64,000 nucleotides of DNA from an uncultured Desulfuromonas sp. (GCF_963678835.1 NZ_OY787469.1:1116001-1180000); one strand, 5' to 3'. Counted from the first letter of the stretch, positions 36,710-46,642 are shown. Translations and numbers: made by a program. The notes: generated from the sequence alone by a model not told the origin.

Positions 36710-37148
36710 TTTTGGTCTCCGGTCCACGACCATTTTCCCCTTTGTCTAATTGGGATTTCTTCGTTGATTCGCCCGTTACACCATTGGATGCGCTCTGTAT
36801 CAATTTTTTCAATTCAACCTCCGGGATGAGCGGGAAGTCCATGCACTTAACAGCGCTGTTTTCCGGTCCTTTTGTGACATGGTGCCCTGATCCTTGTGGT
36901 TTTCGCCATGTTTGCTCAAAGAAATTGTTGTGCCTCTGCACTTCTCAAATGGGGTGACCTGAACCGAACATACCATTGATGGCCATGGACTCCCTGGGCT
37001 TGCACAAAGAATTCCCAGGACTGTGCATTCTGATCACCTCTGGCTTCGGTCTTTAAATCCTTGGACACGGTCATACTATATGAAACAGATTAGAAAACTA
37101 GAATTGATCATTGTTTACTGTAAGATGTGTCGGCAATGTTTTTTTATG
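36710..37148. other. Island sequence without a recognised gene
   Basis: The minus strand has an 85-codon frame ending at 36684 next to the att repeat. Reading further upstream in the same frame crosses a TGA at 36945-36947. It might be the worn-out end of a recombinase, as its position beside the tRNA would suit, but I recognise no motif. CTGGG..CCCAG-type inverted repeats occur near 36990-37022. Confidence 0.35.
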
Positions 37149-37160
37149 AAGGAGGGAGTT

Positions 37161-37616
37161 TTGTCGTTGTCATTTTTTAAGTTTTTCGCTGTTGGAGTTC
37201 TGGTTTTTCTTGTGGGGTGTACATCTGTGAATGTTCGGCCTTTTAAGTCTGATAGTGGTATTCGACACGTCTGTATTAAAGAAAATCCCAAGGTGACAGT
37301 CCCAAGATTTTTGACTGTGATTGAGGATGGATTTGAAGAGCATGGGCTCACAACGGAAATATTCCATGGTTATAAGGCTCCTGAGCATTGCCAAGCCGTT
37401 TTGACGTACACTGCCTTGAGGTCATGGGATGTAGCAACCTACCTTTCTCACGCCGAATTGCGGTTGCGTGACCCAAAAGGCAAGACGCTTGGCTATGCCG
37501 AGTATCATTTGAATGGAAAAGGCGGACTGTCACTTATGAAATGGGCTGGTGTTAAAAGTAAGATGGAACCAGTCATTGACGAACTGCTCTCTGATTTTCC
37601 TGTGGCCGGGAACTGA
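37161..37616 (+). CDS. Sbal_3080-family lipoprotein
   Basis: This protein of about 151 residues has a signal sequence ending in the lipobox FLVGC and the family features HVCIKENPKV, VIEDGFEEHG, LTYTALRSWDVATYLSHAEL and YAEYHLNGKGGLSLMKW. The function is unknown; it should be a membrane-anchored periplasmic protein. I chose TTG 37161 because AAGGAGGG lies 5 bases before it; ATG 37146 within that Shine-Dalgarno site is less likely. It is the only clear cargo of the tRNA-Pro insert. Confidence 0.75.
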   Translation: MSLSFFKFFAVGVLVFLVGCTSVNVRPFKSDSGIRHVCIKENPKVTVPRFLTVIEDGFEEHGLTTEIFHGYKAPEHCQAVLTYTALRSWDVATYLSHAELRLRDPKGKTLGYAEYHLNGKGGLSLMKWAGVKSKMEPVIDELLSDFPVAGN

Positions 37617-37968
37617 TGCTCATTTGAGAGCTGATTGTTGAAAAAAAATACAAGGACATTCCGGTCCTTCTCCGCTCCGGTTTGTTGCGAAACAATTGTG
37701 TGGCAAGGGCGAGATTGGTCGGTTTTTGTAGTGGATCTTTCTTGAAAATGATGTAGGGAATGATGGATTTGTATCACCAGGCTGGGTTTTTAACGATGGA
37801 AGGCAACGGTGTTGCTGGCGACAGGGGTGCGAATTGTGTCAGGTTTTTCCTGGGGCTGCTCTGAAGGTGGAGAAAGCTGTTGGATTCTTAGATGCTCTTG
37901 ATGGAATTTGTTGTCAGAATTGCTTTTTGTGTGGCGTAGGTCACTGTGATTACATCTATTATGCTGGA
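37617..37968. other. Island sequence between the lipoprotein gene and the right repeat
   Basis: About 350 bases with no supported gene. AAGGACATTCCGGTCCTT (about 37652-37669) could form a hairpin but has no T-run. Nothing else is recognised. Confidence 0.4.
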
Positions 37969-38022
37969 TTCGGGAGCAGGGGGCCGGAGGTTCAAATCCT
38001 CTCGCCCCGACCATTAATTTTC
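37969..38022 (+). repeat. 54-bp direct repeat, right copy (attR-like)
   Basis: It is identical to 36603-36656 and comprises the tRNA-Pro 3' half with CCA plus 7 to 10 bases beyond. The upstream half of a tRNA is absent, so this copy is not a functional tRNA gene. Confidence 0.85.
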
Positions 38023-38039
38023 AATCGATTCTGTGATCA

Positions 38040-38076
38040 TAGCCCTACTTCAATATGTGAAGTAGGGCTTTTTGTT
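38040..38076 (+). terminator. Second copy of the tRNA-Pro terminator
   Basis: AGCCCTACTTCA and TGAAGTAGGGCT form a longer and cleaner stem than the copy at 36673, followed by TTTTTG. The similarity continues the att duplication past the exact repeat. Confidence 0.75.
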
Positions 38077-38108
38077 TTTTGCCGTCCACGCGACGCATTT
38101 CCTTCCCG

Positions 38109-39638
38109 TTACGCCAACTGATCAACCGCCACCCGATAGCGTGGATCTTCAATCACGTTGACCTCAATCATACTGCCCGCATTGGCCAGCAATGAGCGGC
38201 ATTCAGGGCTGAGATGCTTGAGACGCAACTTCTTTCCCTGGCAGAGATAGCGTTCGGTCAAACTGTTGACCGCCTCCAGACCTGAATGATCACAGACGCG
38301 TGAGTCGCGGAAGTCGATCACCACTTCGTCGGGGTCTTTGCTCGGGGTGAATTGTTCGTTAAAAGAGCGTACTGAGCCGAAAAAAAGCGGCCCGATCAAG
38401 TGGTATGTTTTAACGCCGTCGTTATCAAGAGAGGTTTCTGAATCGATCCGACGGGCACTTTGCCAGGCAAAAACCAGCGCTGAAACAATCACTCCAGTCG
38501 CCACGGCAATTGCCAGGTCGGTGAAAACCGTGACCGCGGAAACCAGTACCAATACCAAAGCGTCAGAGAACGGAATTTTGTGCAGGATGCGCAGGCTCGA
38601 CCAGGCAAAGGTGCCGATCACCACCGTAAACATCACACCGATTAGCGCAGCCAATGGGATCATCTCAATCAGGCTGGAGGCAAAAACAATAAAACACATG
38701 AGCGCTAAGGCAGCTGTGATTCCTGACAGACGTCCGCGGCCACCGGAGTTGATATTGATGATGCTCTGGCCAATCATGGCGCAACCACCCATGCCACCGA
38801 AAAACCCCGTAATGATATTGGCGACGCCCTGACCGATGCACTCCCGGTTGCCACGCCCGCGGGTTTCGGTGATTTCATCGATCAGTGTCAATGTCATCAA
38901 CGATTCGATCAGACCGATCGCCGCGAGGATCACCGCGTAGGGAAGGATAATCGTCAGGGTATCAAGGCCCGGCGAGACCATGGGCAGGTGAAAAGAAGGC
39001 AATGCACCGGACACGGAAGCCAGGTCGCCAACCGTGCGGGTGTCCAGGTTGAAGATGTGCACCAGTCCGCTGACCACTAAAATAGCCGCGAGTGCCGAGG
39101 GGAAGGCCAGGGTCAGCTTGGGAAGCAGGAAGATAATTGCCATTGTAATCGCAACCAGTCCGAGCATCAGGTAGAGGGACTGGCCATGGAGCCAGTGAAG
39201 TTTTCCTGTTGTATCAGCGACCTTGAACTGACCGAGTTGAGCGAGGAATATGACGATGGCAAGGCCATTGACGAACCCGAGCATCACCGGATGGGGAATC
39301 AGGCGGACGAATTTGCCGAGTCGCAATACTCCGGCCGCGACTTGAAAGGTCCCCATCAGCACCACTGTGGCAAAGAGATATTCAATGCCGTGCCCAGCAA
39401 CAAGATCGACCATGACGACAGCCAGGGCGCCGGTGGCCCCGGAGATCATTCCTGGACGTCCACCGATAATGGCAGTAATCAGGCCGATCATAAAGGCGGC
39501 ATAAAGGCCAACCAGTGGCGCGACTCCGGCGACAAAAGCAAAGGCCACGGCTTCGGGAACGAGTGCTAAAGAGACGGTAAGACCGGACAGAATGTCGGCT
39601 TTGGCATTCGCGGATTTTCTGACAATAAAATCAAACAT
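38109..39638 (-). CDS. SulP-family anion transporter with STAS domain
   Basis: The 509-residue inner-membrane protein has about 10-14 membrane segments with the SulP signature near the N terminus ([20 protein letters not shown]) and the [10 protein letters not shown] region. A cytoplasmic STAS domain forms the C terminus (about residues 410-509; [19 protein letters not shown]). Family members carry sulfate, bicarbonate or dicarboxylates, and the substrate cannot be read from sequence. It lies just outside the tRNA-Pro island. A second SulP gene is at 51078. Confidence 0.9.
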   Translation of the reverse strand: MFDFIVRKSANAKADILSGLTVSLALVPEAVAFAFVAGVAPLVGLYAAFMIGLITAIIGGRPGMISGATGALAVVMVDLVAGHGIEYLFATVVLMGTFQVAAGVLRLGKFVRLIPHPVMLGFVNGLAIVIFLAQLGQFKVADTTGKLHWLHGQSLYLMLGLVAITMAIIFLLPKLTLAFPSALAAILVVSGLVHIFNLDTRTVGDLASVSGALPSFHLPMVSPGLDTLTIILPYAVILAAIGLIESLMTLTLIDEITETRGRGNRECIGQGVANIITGFFGGMGGCAMIGQSIININSGGRGRLSGITAALALMCFIVFASSLIEMIPLAALIGVMFTVVIGTFAWSSLRILHKIPFSDALVLVLVSAVTVFTDLAIAVATGVIVSALVFAWQSARRIDSETSLDNDGVKTYHLIGPLFFGSVRSFNEQFTPSKDPDEVVIDFRDSRVCDHSGLEAVNSLTERYLCQGKKLRLKHLSPECRSLLANAGSMIEVNVIEDPRYRVAVDQLA

Positions 39639-39851
39639 CGTTTTCCTTAAATAGTTGAATTTGCATTGTAATTGGGAAAAAGACGCAGATTGTATTGGTT
39701 TAGCAACAAGGAGGCAAGTTAGTTTTTTGCCATGTCGTGGGGGGTATTTTCTAGACGCATTTCACGTGGTTGTGAAGTGCGATGCTGGTCTGGCGATGGT
39801 TCAAGGATGATGTGGTTGGAGCGGTTTTATCCAGAACGTGTTAGGTGTCCG

Positions 39852-39876
39852 TAAAAAAATCGCCAAGGATATGGCG
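39852..39876 (-). terminator. Possible terminator of the DUF4124-like gene
   Basis: A short stem, CGCC-AAGGATAT-GGCG, is followed on the minus strand by ATTTTTTT. The stem is weak. Confidence 0.5.
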
Positions 39877-39883
39877 GCATGAC

Positions 39884-40366
39884 TTAGTAGCGCGTTTCCC
39901 GCATAAAATATTCTTCCGGATCGCGGTTTAAAAGTTTCAGCTTCTGCTCATACATTTTTTGTTTTGAATCGCAGTATTTGCGGTTGTTGTTTTTTTGGCA
40001 ATCCCACTGGTAATAGTGGATTCTCTCTTTGAGCATGTCTTCTTCAACGTCGACTGTTTTTTTGAATCTGCGTTTTTCAATAGCTCTCTTCATCTCATTA
40101 CCGTCATTGGGTTTGGCATATTTATGTGAATTGACAGCATCTAATTGCTGGTGAACCCGACGTTGAAATGTTTCAGACGGTTGTCTTTGCGCATGGCTCT
40201 CCTGGCTGTATTCTCGAACAATAACGTCTTCTTTGCTCACACCCGAAGGTTCTTTGTTTGTGACGTGCAGTTGTCCATCGTCATCTTTCCAGGTGTAGAA
40301 GTCGGCTGACGCCAACGAGGTCAAAGAGGTAAGAAATATGGTCACTGTCAGGATGGTTTTTTTCAC
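39884..40366 (-). CDS. Secreted DUF4124-domain protein
   Basis: This 160-residue protein has a signal peptide (about residues 1-21, ending LASADF). The DUF4124 signature follows at once, FYTWKDDDGQLHVTNKEP. The rest is charged and helical with a basic middle (KRAIEKRRFKKT) and two Cys (YYQWDCQKNN and KYCDSK) that might form a disulfide. It starts with GTG, with AAGGAG 6 bases before it. The function is unknown; it should be periplasmic. Confidence 0.75.
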   Translation of the reverse strand: MKKTILTVTIFLTSLTSLASADFYTWKDDDGQLHVTNKEPSGVSKEDVIVREYSQESHAQRQPSETFQRRVHQQLDAVNSHKYAKPNDGNEMKRAIEKRRFKKTVDVEEDMLKERIHYYQWDCQKNNNRKYCDSKQKMYEQKLKLLNRDPEEYFMRETRY

Positions 40367-41073
<707 letters not shown>

Positions 41074-41103
41074 ACCCACGCGATGATTTCAAGGAGGTAA
41101 AGT

Positions 41104-42504
41104 ATGAAACGGTTACTTTCACTTATTTTGGTCGGGGCATTTCTGGCCCTGCCGGTTTTTGCTCTGGCGGATGAAGCTGCGCCGATTACGCCGGACGATG
41201 TTCAGAACAATCTCAACTTTGTCTGGACTCTTGTTGCCGCCTTTCTCGTGTTTCTCATGCAGGCCGGTTTTGCCATGGTTGAGGCCGGATTCACTCGTGC
41301 CAAAAATGCCTGCAACATTATGATGAAAAATATGATGGATTTTTCTGTCGGCGCTTTGGCATTCTGGGCCATTGGTTTTGGTCTGATGTTCGGGACTACC
41401 AACGGTTTTTTTGGTACCAGTGATTTCTTTTTCAGCGGTGCCAGCGGTGACGGAGAGGCTTGGAACTATGCTTTCTGGATGTTCCAGGTGGTTTTTGCGG
41501 CGACCGCAGCAACGATTATCTCCGGTGCCGTAGCTGAACGAACCAAGTTCAGTGCCTACCTGGTATATTCATTCTTCGTTTCCGCATTGATCTATCCGGT
41601 GTTTGGTTCCTGGGCCTGGGGCAGCTTGTTTCATGGCGCCGGCTGGCTTGAAGGGATGGGCTTCATCGACTTTGCCGGTTCAACGGTTGTTCACTCCGTG
41701 GGCGGCTGGTTGGCGTTGGCCGGTGCGATTGTTGTCGGTCCCCGCCTTGGCAAATATACCAAAGAGGGCAAGGTTAAGCCCATTCCCGGTCACAATATTC
41801 CCGTCGCATCTCTTGGTGTTTTTCTCCTCTGGTTTGGCTGGTATGGGTTTAATCCCGGCTCAACAACTACCGGTGATACCTCGATCGCCCTTATTGCCGT
41901 AACCACGACCCTGGCGGCTGCAGCGGGTGCCGTTGCCGCCATGTTGTTTACTTGGGTGAAGTTTGGCAAAAGCGATATCGGTATGACGTTGAATGGTGCG
42001 TTGGCCGGTCTGGTCGGGATCACAGCTGGGTGCGCCAATGTCTCAGTGCCCTCATCCGTAGTGATTGGTTTGATTGCCGGTGTCCTGGTGGTCCTGTCTG
42101 TTTTGTTCTTTGATAAAATTAAAGTGGATGATCCTGTTGGTGCGATTTCTGTTCATGGTGTTTGCGGTGCCTGGGGAACCTTGGCGGCAGGCCTGTTTGA
42201 CAGCGCGGGTTTCTCGATACACACCATTGGAGTTCAACTGATTGGTATTGCCGCCTGCTTTATCTGGGCTCTCGGTGCCGGTTTGGTGTTGTTTAAAGCG
42301 ATTGACCTTGTTATCGGCATGCGCGTGACGGCTGAAGAAGAGATGACCGGTCTCGACTTCTCCGAACATGGTGCCAGTGCTTACCCTGATTTTCATACGG
42401 TTCACTTAGGCAGTGGTGGTATGCCGGGTGGCCCAGGTGGGTCGACGGGGCAACCTGCTGCTGCATCTGAAGCCGTAACGGGTAAACCGATCACCCAAGT
42501 TTAA
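41104..42504 (+). CDS. amtB: Ammonium transporter
   Basis: This 466-residue membrane protein conducts ammonium. A cleavable signal peptide (about residues 1-22) precedes eleven membrane helices. Key residues are visible: DFAGSTVVHSVGGW with the first pore His and the conserved Asp, and SVHGVCGAWGTLAAGLF with the second pore His. The cytoplasmic tail ends in a Gly/Pro-rich stretch. The glnK-amtB pair is conserved in bacteria, GlnK blocking the channel under nitrogen excess. AAGGAGG precedes the ATG. Confidence 0.97.
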   Translation: MKRLLSLILVGAFLALPVFALADEAAPITPDDVQNNLNFVWTLVAAFLVFLMQAGFAMVEAGFTRAKNACNIMMKNMMDFSVGALAFWAIGFGLMFGTTNGFFGTSDFFFSGASGDGEAWNYAFWMFQVVFAATAATIISGAVAERTKFSAYLVYSFFVSALIYPVFGSWAWGSLFHGAGWLEGMGFIDFAGSTVVHSVGGWLALAGAIVVGPRLGKYTKEGKVKPIPGHNIPVASLGVFLLWFGWYGFNPGSTTTGDTSIALIAVTTTLAAAAGAVAAMLFTWVKFGKSDIGMTLNGALAGLVGITAGCANVSVPSSVVIGLIAGVLVVLSVLFFDKIKVDDPVGAISVHGVCGAWGTLAAGLFDSAGFSIHTIGVQLIGIAACFIWALGAGLVLFKAIDLVIGMRVTAEEEMTGLDFSEHGASAYPDFHTVHLGSGGMPGGPGGSTGQPAAASEAVTGKPITQV

Positions 42505-42548
42505 CCCGTTAATCGGTCAACATGAATGTCTTGACCGGTGTACTGTTG

Positions 42549-42594
42549 ACAAACACCCTCCGCATGCTGCATTTCGGAGGGTGTTTGTCTTTTG
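42549..42594 (+). terminator. Terminator of glnK-amtB
   Basis: ACAAACACCCTCCG and CGGAGGGTGTTTGT form a perfect 14-bp stem, followed by CTTTTG. Confidence 0.9.
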
Positions 42595-42752
42595 TCTGAA
42601 CAGGTGGCGTGGTTGTGTGAGCGAATCGTTAAATTGATTGCTATTAAAAAAAGATCATGTTATCTAATTTGAGTGTAAGGGATGCATGGCGTAAAGTCTG
42701 TCGTGTAAATTAATTAGAAATAGAAACACATTAACTATTTAACGTTGGCCTG

Positions 42753-44768
42753 ATGGATGTATCGGGCAATCGGATGTTCAGGTGGGCGATTGATGTGATC
42801 GAAAATAAACTAACATCCTCAACACGAACCCATAAATTGTTTCGCCATTGGCGCAGTTTTGTGGCGCCTTTTATCGGTGCAGCCCTGGTTTGTGTCATCT
42901 CTTATATTCAAAAAGTCAAATGGGGTGGTGATCTTCCTTATGATCTGGAAGGCTACGCGACACCGGCTTTGGTCGGGTGGGTGGCGGGCTCCCTTGTCAG
43001 TGTCGGTATCTGGCGTTCTCGGGAATTGATGTTTCGGCTGCAGCACACCTCCATGGCCTTGAAAGAACAGGCGGAAAAAAAGAGTCACATCCTCAATGCG
43101 GTGGGTGTGGGGATCTGTGAATTCGATGTGGATGGCCTTTGTTGTTATGCTAATCGCGAAGCGTGCCGGATGCTCGGGTACAGCTCTGTTGAAATGAGCG
43201 GTAAAAATATTTTAGCTCTGTTTCGTTATCATGATCGTTCTGGGCAGGATGTGACCCTTGAGCCCCTGTGGGCCCACCGAAAGTCCGATAACCAGTCGCG
43301 CGATACCCTCTATAAAGAAATTCTTTGGCAAAGAGAGCATGAGATGATCGCCACGGAAATTTGTATTTATCCGGCATTGAATGTAAAAGATGGCGGGATT
43401 CTGGTTTTTCGTGACACGTCAGTACGCCGGGCAATGCAGTCTAAAATTAATTTTCTGGAGAGTTGCGATCCTCTTACCCAACTCAACAACAAAAAGACCT
43501 TTATGTCCGAGTTGTCCACGATGATTGACCGGGTCCGTAACCAAAATGTAAGATATGCCCTGTTTCTGGTTGATATTGACCGTTTTCAAACGCTCTACGA
43601 TACGTTGGGAAGCTATGCAAGCGATCAGTTGCTGATTCAGTTTGCCTATTTTTTACAGGGAACCGTTTCTGACCAGGATGTCGTTGCGCGAATCGGTGGT
43701 GATCGCTTTGCTGTGCTGAAAAAGGTGTCTGCCGAACAGGAAGCACGTTGTTTTGCGCAATGGCTGGTTACCGAATCCCAGTCTTTTGAGTTACCTTGGC
43801 ATCTCGAAAATGTGACTTTGACCGTCAGTATCGGGGTGAAAATTATTGAACCCGGCGATGAGTCTGTCGACGATGTGTTCCTTGGTGCAGAGAAATCGTG
43901 TGGGCAGGCCAAAGCGGAGGGGCGCAGTCGCTTCAAAGTATACAATCCCCTTGCCCCGGTGTATCGCAAGCTGAATCGCCAGATCCGTGCGTTGCCGTTT
44001 ATCCGTGAAGCCCTGCAGGATGATCTGTTTTTTCTGCGACGACAAAAAATCTGCCCCATCGGTAATGTCGCGACTCACGATGATTGTTATGAAGTGTTAT
44101 TGTCGATGCAATTGGCCGATGGCAGCAGTCTGGCCCCGGAAGAGTTTTTGACCGCTGCCGAACGCTATGATTTGATGCCGTCGATTGATCGTTGGGTGAT
44201 AAATCATTGTTTTGACTGGCTTGAAGAGGATGATGAACGTTGGCAGTCTCTTGATTTTATGGCGATTAACCTGTCGGGGAAAAGTTTCAACGACCCGACT
44301 TTCCTGGCGTATCTGGAAGCGAAATTACAACGTGCGAAGTTCCCTGCGCAAAAGATCTGTTTTGAAATTACCGAAACCGCTGCAGTGGAGAATGAAGCGC
44401 GCAGTGTCGCCTTTATCCATCGTATTAAACGGTTTGGCTGCCGTTTCGCTCTGGACGATTTCGGCAGTGGCATGTCGTCGTTTCGCTATTTGAAAAACTT
44501 TCCTGTTGATTTGATCAAGATAGACGGCAGCTTTGTCGTCGATATGGTAGAAAATGAGCTGTCACGGGAAATTGTTACCTCCATTCATAATATTGCCTCA
44601 GCCCTTGGGCTGAAGACCGTCGCTGAACATGCCGAGAATCAACAGACCCTGCACGCGTTGGAGGAGATCGGGGTTGATTTTGTCCAAGGCTTTGTGATCG
44701 AAAAGCCCACAGTGTTTTGTGTCGGCCAAGCTGTCGATTCCCCCGAGCCCTTGGCTCACTGCCACTAA
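42753..44768 (+). CDS. PAS-GGDEF-EAL protein with degenerate GGDEF site
   Basis: The 671-residue protein has two N-terminal hydrophobic segments (about residues 30-90), a PAS domain (ILNAVGVGICEFDVDGLCCYANREA in two parts), a GGDEF domain and an EAL domain. The GGDEF motif reads RIGGDRF, so the catalytic Glu is Arg and cyclase activity is probably lost. The EAL motif reads YEVLLSM, with Glu kept but Arg replaced. Other EAL residues are present (INLSGKSF, FEITETAAV, LDDFGSGMSSF). It may be a phosphodiesterase or a c-di-GMP receptor. The Shine-Dalgarno site is weak and ATG 42774 is possible. Confidence 0.85.
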   Translation: MDVSGNRMFRWAIDVIENKLTSSTRTHKLFRHWRSFVAPFIGAALVCVISYIQKVKWGGDLPYDLEGYATPALVGWVAGSLVSVGIWRSRELMFRLQHTSMALKEQAEKKSHILNAVGVGICEFDVDGLCCYANREACRMLGYSSVEMSGKNILALFRYHDRSGQDVTLEPLWAHRKSDNQSRDTLYKEILWQREHEMIATEICIYPALNVKDGGILVFRDTSVRRAMQSKINFLESCDPLTQLNNKKTFMSELSTMIDRVRNQNVRYALFLVDIDRFQTLYDTLGSYASDQLLIQFAYFLQGTVSDQDVVARIGGDRFAVLKKVSAEQEARCFAQWLVTESQSFELPWHLENVTLTVSIGVKIIEPGDESVDDVFLGAEKSCGQAKAEGRSRFKVYNPLAPVYRKLNRQIRALPFIREALQDDLFFLRRQKICPIGNVATHDDCYEVLLSMQLADGSSLAPEEFLTAAERYDLMPSIDRWVINHCFDWLEEDDERWQSLDFMAINLSGKSFNDPTFLAYLEAKLQRAKFPAQKICFEITETAAVENEARSVAFIHRIKRFGCRFALDDFGSGMSSFRYLKNFPVDLIKIDGSFVVDMVENELSREIVTSIHNIASALGLKTVAEHAENQQTLHALEEIGVDFVQGFVIEKPTVFCVGQAVDSPEPLAHCH

Positions 44769-44779
44769 TCCATGTCGAT

Positions 44780-44808
44780 TTGACCCGCCCGAATAGCTAT
44801 GTTAGCAT
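44780..44808 (+). promoter_or_regulatory. Sigma-70 promoter for the structured RNA
   Basis: TTGACC, exactly 17 bases, then TAGCAT, so a start near 44815 is expected. No coding sequence follows for 370 bases. Confidence 0.55.
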
Positions 44809-44814
44809 CGTAAA

Positions 44815-45000
44815 CATATGGCGGCGTTCTCTCCGGGCGCTCCGACCATAGACCCGCTCATGAGGTGGACCGTTCAGGCCAGGTCTGTTCGGGACGAACC
44901 CTCTGTCTTAGGGGCAGCACTGGTTTGAGGCGAGCCGCTTCAACACCGGGTGCGGGTGGCCCCGTTGCTTTCAAAATTCCCAAAGATGTACGCTTCTCCA
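44815..45000 (+). ncRNA. Candidate structured non-coding RNA (6S-like not excluded)
   Basis: The G+C-rich stretch after a good promoter shows many nested complementary blocks: GCGGC (44821) with GCCGC (44934), GACC with GGTC, GTTCGGGACGAAC as a hairpin, and CCCT..AGGG. Codon-like structure is lacking on the plus strand. Size (about 180 bases) and position in a free-standing transcript would suit 6S RNA, but I could not identify the 6S central bubble with confidence. It could also be a long leader of rpsU. Confidence 0.4.
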
Positions 45001-45181
45001 GGTCGTATTGAGACGAATTGTTTGTCGTTTTGTCGGCCATCCTCTGTTGTCGCAAGCCCTTCATTGCTGTTTGAGTGATCTCCTGTGGTTTTTGCGCCGC
45101 CCGTCTCTTCCCGGCACCCTGTTGTGGTGTATGTCTCATGATGATGTAGTCAATGAACAATCCGTGAAAGGAGGGGAGACC

Positions 45182-45379
45182 GTGGAACTCAAGGTGGTTG
45201 ATGGCAATCTGACCAAAGCCATGCGTTTGATGAAATGAAAACTGCAACAGGAAGGGTTATTTCGTGAAATGAAGAAAAGGCGCTATTACGAAAAACCCAG
45301 TGCCAGACGAAAGCGCAAGCAAAAAGAGTCCCTGCAACGTGAACGGAAACGGCAACGTAAACTCGGCCGGCTCGATTAA
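45182..45379 (+). pseudogene. rpsU: Ribosomal protein S21 gene with in-frame TGA
   Basis: GTG 45182 has the strong Shine-Dalgarno site AGGAGGGGAG. The translation starts MELKVVDGNLTKAMRLMK, then has TGA at codon 19 (45236-45238), then continues in the same frame as KLQQEGLFREMKKRRYYEKP and a highly basic tail to TAA. The whole aligns with S21 (the RRxxYEKPS block is diagnostic), and the TGA stands where other S21 proteins have Arg or Lys. Translation would give only 18 residues unless the codon is read through. A second rpsU elsewhere in the genome is likely if this one is dead. Confidence 0.75.
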
Positions 45380-45410
45380 CGGAATCGATAGGTACAAAAG
45401 AGGACATACC

Positions 45411-46592
45411 ATGACACCTAAGACCGCTGCTCTGAAAAATGACTTGCTAACCGATTGGATGGCTCTTGACTGGCAAAAAGAACTTGGCAACAACATCACG
45501 TCTGTCGATGAATTGAAGACCTATCTTCCTCTGAGTTACGACGAAGAGGCGGACGTGCGTACCGTGACAGAAGCCCATCCGATGAATATCCCGCGTTATT
45601 ATCTCAGCCTGATAGATCCCAACGCTCCGCACGACCCGATTCGTAAACTGGCAGTTCCGGCTGCAGAAGAATTGGTTGTGGCTGGTGCTATGGGTGAAAC
45701 AACCAAAGATCCTTACGGTGACGACAAACACGATAAAGGCAACGGTATTCTGCATAAGTATTCCTACACCGCGTTGGTGGTGGCCACAGAATACTGCTCC
45801 ATGTACTGCCGACATTGTTTTCGCAAACGGATGGTCGGATTGCCCAACCACCAAACCGTGGAAAATTTTCATAATGCGGCAAAATACATTGCCGCGCATC
45901 CTGAAATCACCAATGTCGTCATTTCCGGTGGCGATCCGCTGTTACTGCCGACCCATGTTATTCGCAAAATGTTGGCCGCTCTGGAGGAGATCCCTCACCT
46001 CAATTTTGTCCGCATCGGGTCACGCGCCCCGGTGGTCTATCCGATTCGATTTGCCGATGACGAACTGATGGACGTGTTGCGGGATTTTGGTCGCAAGAAA
46101 ACTCTGCAAATGCCGACCCATTTCAATCATCCCGCAGAATTAACCGCCGAAGCGGCTGAGGCGATCCGACGAGTTCGCGAAGCGGGGGTCACCGTGAATA
46201 ATCAGGCGGTCTTCTTAAGCGGGGTTAACGATGATGTTGAAACGCTGACCGCATTGATGAACGGATTGTTGCGTATTGGAGTGAATCCGTACTATTTGTA
46301 CCAGTGTATGCCCGTAGCGCGCGTGCGCCATCATTTTCAGGTACCGTTGAAGCGCGGTGTTGATATTGTCGATGAGGCGCGCAGGCGCATGGATGGCTAC
46401 GCCAAACGGTTCAAATTCATCATCGGTCACGATATGGGTAAATTGGAAATTTGTGGTCGCAGTGGCGATACCCTGGTGCTGAAACAGATCCACGCTCGCC
46501 AGGAAGCACCTAGAGAATGCTCGCGGCTGCTGTTTCGTCGGCTCAATGATACCGGAGGCTGGTTGGATGATCTTGAGGAGATTCGTCTCTGA
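45411..46592 (+). CDS. KamA-family radical SAM enzyme (lysine 2,3-aminomutase-like)
   Basis: The 393-residue product has the radical SAM motif CSMYCRHCFRKR (CxxxCxxC), SAM-binding VVISGGDPLLLPT, and the KamA-type PLP region in the C-terminal half (GHDMGKLEICGRSGD). It would use SAM and PLP to make beta-lysine or modify a related substrate; lysine 2,3-aminomutase for osmolyte synthesis and EF-P-type lysine modification are both possible, and no partner gene is adjacent. ATG 45411 (AGAGGAC upstream) is preferred to the open frame that runs back through rpsU. Confidence 0.85.
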   Translation: MTPKTAALKNDLLTDWMALDWQKELGNNITSVDELKTYLPLSYDEEADVRTVTEAHPMNIPRYYLSLIDPNAPHDPIRKLAVPAAEELVVAGAMGETTKDPYGDDKHDKGNGILHKYSYTALVVATEYCSMYCRHCFRKRMVGLPNHQTVENFHNAAKYIAAHPEITNVVISGGDPLLLPTHVIRKMLAALEEIPHLNFVRIGSRAPVVYPIRFADDELMDVLRDFGRKKTLQMPTHFNHPAELTAEAAEAIRRVREAGVTVNNQAVFLSGVNDDVETLTALMNGLLRIGVNPYYLYQCMPVARVRHHFQVPLKRGVDIVDEARRRMDGYAKRFKFIIGHDMGKLEICGRSGDTLVLKQIHARQEAPRECSRLLFRRLNDTGGWLDDLEEIRL

Positions 46593-46642
46593 TGGGGCAT
46601 TGAAACCGGGTTCATCAAAGTGATTTTTGTTCTGTTACCATA

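Larger units (their letters stand above)
36603..38022. mobile_element. Mini-island of about 1.37 kb in tRNA-Pro
   Basis: The segment lies between exact 54-bp repeats of the tRNA-Pro 3' end. It carries one convincing gene, an Sbal_3080-like lipoprotein. No integrase is recognised, so it is either a decayed element or a cassette moved in trans. The flanking genes (lspA-ecn side and SulP side) look like ordinary chromosome. Confidence 0.65.

Noticed and set aside
44858-45247. 129-codon minus-strand frame across the structured RNA and rpsU
   Set aside because: Antisense to rpsU, and the region has strong RNA-like complementarity and a plus-strand promoter.
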